The notes under the pieces were generated by a model. The model saw only the letters and a list, made by a program, of their open reading frames with translations, was not told the origin of the DNA and searched no databases. The translations under genes and the position numbers were made by a program. A stretch of DNA of 23,098 nucleotides from CAJBIL01 sp044359525 (GTDB lineage: Bacteria; Pseudomonadota; Gammaproteobacteria; Burkholderiales; Rhodocyclaceae), in the NCBI GenBank assembly GCA_044359525.1, contig JBIKLY010000059.1, positions 1-23,098 of the forward strand, given 5' to 3'. Every line of letters starts with the position of its first letter. The stretch's first letter is position 1. Below, piece by piece: positions 21,053 through 23,098 of the stretch.

Positions 21053-21394
21053 TCAGAAGGTACCAATGACCCACTGCGGAACACTGACCGGTGCAGAGAG
21101 CGTCTCCATGTTGGTGAAGTTGCCGTCGCCCTGTCTGTCCATCAGATAGTAGGAGACGCCATGAGATGGGGTGACCTTGATCATGTACAGCTTGCCGGCA
21201 ACGCGGAATTCTTCCACCGTATCGCCTTCGCGCTTCTTGATCGTCACCTGCGGTTCGAGCGCCGCATCAAACGGAATCATCTCGGGAGGCGGGGGCGGTA
21301 CTGCCGGCAGTGGCTGCCGGTCGTTTTTGTCTTGCGCAAAGACGGGGGCGGCGGCAATTAGGAGCAGGGCGACGAGGGCTTTGAGGCGGCGCAT
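21053..21394 (-). CDS. DUF2782 domain-containing exported protein
   Basis: This 113-residue protein has a signal peptide (residues 1-20, ending APVFA). A Pro-rich stretch (PLPAVPPPPPEM, about 28-39) leads into the small DUF2782 domain: LEPQVTIKKREGDTVEEFRVAGKLYMIKVTPSHGVSYYLMD. The family is uncharacterised, periplasmic by signal, and often found near polA and thrB in beta- and gammaproteobacteria. Here the LOG gene lies 41 bp upstream on the same strand, followed by divergent polA. Confidence 0.85.
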   Translation of the reverse strand: MRRLKALVALLLIAAAPVFAQDKNDRQPLPAVPPPPPEMIPFDAALEPQVTIKKREGDTVEEFRVAGKLYMIKVTPSHGVSYYLMDRQGDGNFTNMETLSAPVSVPQWVIGTF

Positions 21395-21435
21395 GACGAA
21401 ACTTTCCGGGGGGCGAACGATAAGCCTTGATTGTA

Positions 21436-22164
21436 TTACAGATTGAGCAGCATCTCGCGTTCAAAGGGCAGCGGCGCAAAACCGCGGGTTTCGTAATGCC
21501 GGAAGATCGCCTCGACGACGTCTTCCGGTTTGTCGATGACCTGGATCAGGTCAATGTCTTCGGGTGAGGCCATGCCTTCACTGATCAGGCGTTCGCGGAA
21601 CCAGTCGATCAGCCCGCGCCAGAAGGGTTCGCAAACGAGGATGATCGGGATTTTCCGGCTTTTGCCGGTCTGGATCAGGGTCAGCGCTTCGAGCAGTTCG
21701 TCGAGCGTGCCGAAGCCGCCCGGCAGCACGACGTAGGCGCTGGCGAACTTGACGAACATGAACTTGCGCGCGAAAAAATGGCGGAATGTTTGCGAAATGT
21801 CCTGGTAGGCGTTGGCCCGCTGCTCGTGCGGCAACTGGATGTTCAGCCCGATGCTCGGCGATTTGCCGAAAAAAGCCCCCTTGTTGGCGGCTTCCATGAT
21901 GCCGGGGCCACCGCCGGAAATCACCGAAAATCCGGCGTCGGAGAGTTTGCGGGCGATGTCTTCGGCAAGCAGGTAATACGGCGAATCGGCGCGCATGCGG
22001 GCGCTACCGAAAACCGAGACGGCCGGGCGGATGCCGGAGAGCCGTTCCGTGGCCTCGACGAACTCTGCCATAATGCCGAAAATTCGCCAGGATTCGCGCG
22101 CCGAGAAGGATTGCGTGAGACTGTCCGGGTCTGACATCCGGGGTAGTTTTTCTTTTTCGCTCAT
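21436..22164 (-). CDS. TIGR00730/LOG-family protein (putative nucleotide 5'-monophosphate phosphoribohydrolase)
   Basis: This 242-residue Rossmann-fold protein has the two LOG signatures: GGGPGIMEAANKG (84-96) and PGGFGTLDELLEAL (148-161). Arg133/Lys134 (FARKFMF) and Glu156 correspond to the usual catalytic set. LOG enzymes release the base from nucleoside monophosphates; several bacterial members act on AMP (PpnN) or make cytokinin-like products. I prefer the ATG at 22164, with AAGG six bases upstream, over the preceding GTG. It is divergent from polA with only 18 bp between start codons. Confidence 0.9.
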   Translation of the reverse strand: MSEKEKLPRMSDPDSLTQSFSARESWRIFGIMAEFVEATERLSGIRPAVSVFGSARMRADSPYYLLAEDIARKLSDAGFSVISGGGPGIMEAANKGAFFGKSPSIGLNIQLPHEQRANAYQDISQTFRHFFARKFMFVKFASAYVVLPGGFGTLDELLEALTLIQTGKSRKIPIILVCEPFWRGLIDWFRERLISEGMASPEDIDLIQVIDKPEDVVEAIFRHYETRGFAPLPFEREMLLNL

Positions 22165-22182
22165 CACTCGCCTTACTCAAAT

Positions 22183-23098
22183 ATGCCTACCTTGCTGCTG
22201 GTCGACGGATCGTCCTATCTCTACCGCGCATTTCATGCGATGCCAGACCTGCGTAACCGGCAGGACGAGCCGACCGGCGCGATCTATGGTGTGCTGAACA
22301 TGCTACGCCGGCTGGATGCCGACTTCAAGGCGCATGAGGTGGCGTACAAGGTTTGTGTTTTTGACGCCAAGGGAAAAACTTTCCGCGACGACTGGTATCC
22401 CGAATACAAGGCGCATCGCCCGCCGATGCCCGACGATATGGTGCGCCAGATCGAACCCCTGCACGCCGCGATCGCTGCTTCCGGCTGGCCGATCATGATG
22501 GTTGATGGCGTCGAGGCCGATGATGTGATCGGCACGCTGGCGCGCCAGGCCGCAGCACAGGGCATCAAGGTGGTGGTGTCGACCGGTGACAAGGATCTGG
22601 CGCAACTGGTCGGCCCGCACGTCAAGCTGGTCAATACGATGAGTAACGAGACGCTTGACGAGGCGGGCGTGCTGGCAAAGTTTGGCGTACCGCCTGATCG
22701 CATCGTCGACTACCTGACGCTGGTCGGCGATACCTCCGACAACGTGCCGGGTGTTGAAAAGGTTGGCCCGAAAACGGCCGTCAAATGGCTGACGCAATAC
22801 GGCTCGCTCGATGGCGTAGTGGCGGCGGCGGCCGAGATCGGCGGCGTTGTTGGCGAGAACCTGCGCCGTGCGCTCGATTTCCTGCCGCTCGGGCGACGTC
22901 TGGTGACCGTGCGTTGCGATCTCGAACTGCCGTTGACGCTGGCCGAACTGGCGCCGCGCGCGCCCGACCGTGAGCGCCTGATCGAACTTTTCTCGCGCTA
23001 TGAAATGAAATCGTGGCTCAAGGAAGCGCAGGAACAGACGCCAGGCGACTCGCCGGTACAACCCGAAGCACCGCCCTCGCCGCCGGATCTGCTGAGCG
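22183..23098 (+). CDS. polA: DNA polymerase I, N-terminal part (cut by window edge)
   Basis: The frame is open from the ATG at 22183 to the end of the window, giving 305 residues of a protein that is normally about 900. What is present is the 5'-3' exonuclease (flap endonuclease) domain. Metal-binding acidic residues are all in place: Asp8 (LLLVDGSSYLYRAFHA), Asp61 (VFDAKGKTFRDD), Glu111/Asp113/Asp114 (VEADDVIGTLA), Asp136/Asp138 (TGDKDLAQL) and Asp183/Asp186 (GDTSDNVPG). The helix-hairpin-helix reads VPGVEKVGPKTAVKWL. The Pro-rich end (from about 285) is the expected linker before the proofreading and polymerase domains. No ribosome site is obvious. Confidence 0.95.
   Translation, partial: MPTLLLVDGSSYLYRAFHAMPDLRNRQDEPTGAIYGVLNMLRRLDADFKAHEVAYKVCVFDAKGKTFRDDWYPEYKAHRPPMPDDMVRQIEPLHAAIAASGWPIMMVDGVEADDVIGTLARQAAAQGIKVVVSTGDKDLAQLVGPHVKLVNTMSNETLDEAGVLAKFGVPPDRIVDYLTLVGDTSDNVPGVEKVGPKTAVKWLTQYGSLDGVVAAAAEIGGVVGENLRRALDFLPLGRRLVTVRCDLELPLTLAELAPRAPDRERLIELFSRYEMKSWLKEAQEQTPGDSPVQPEAPPSPPDLLS

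Overview
The window looks like chromosomal DNA of a betaproteobacterium, most likely Rhodocyclales/Rhodocyclaceae (Dechloromonas- or Azonexus-like). This is inferred from gene content: three short-tailed PEP-CTERM proteins, a TIGR03790-type protein, BPSS1780-family membrane proteins, a DUF2782 protein, the nadD-rsfS-rlmH-maf order, and mostly GC-rich coding DNA. No tRNA, rRNA, CRISPR array or intact insertion sequence was seen. No taxonomic search could be run.

Layout. (1) 1-2.7 kb: an AT-rich inverted repeat cut by the window edge, then galE and a bifunctional manC/algA-type gene on the plus strand, supplying nucleotide sugars and closed by a strong terminator. (2) 2.8-7.5 kb: a PEP-CTERM gene, a lower-GC toxin-antitoxin pair of the TumE/HVO_A0114 type (minus), a diverged palindromic repeat, a lytic transglycosylase, a second PEP-CTERM gene and a TIGR03790 gene (all minus). 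(3) 7.5-12.1 kb: a rhomboid protease, an NlpC/P60 lipoprotein, a succinate-semialdehyde dehydrogenase, an exported isochorismatase-fold protein without its nucleophilic Cys, and a MaoC-type hydratase. Two copies of one interspersed palindromic repeat sit between the convergent genes here. (4) 12.1-19.4 kb: rng, then divergent trhP (yegQ), a third PEP-CTERM gene and a GT-B-like gene (plus), then maf-rlmH-rsfS-nadD (minus). The plus-strand genes split maf from rng. (5) 19.4-23.1 kb: two tandem BPSS1780 membrane proteins, DUF2782, a LOG-family gene, and the start of polA running off the right edge.

Working together. galE and manC feed exopolysaccharide sugars. The PEP-CTERM proteins should be exported, processed by an exosortase (not in this window) and possibly associated with that polysaccharide. 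A shared 18-bp imperfect palindrome, roughly TTAGTCC-N4-GGGCTAW, lies upstream of all three PEP-CTERM genes, with a weaker copy in front of galE, and suggests one common regulator. This is the most interesting regulatory signal. The other notable points are the 8-nt-unit palindromic repeats, the toxin-first and probably leaderless TA operon, and the active-site-less isochorismatase-like protein. I see no clear new multi-gene defence or biosynthetic system.
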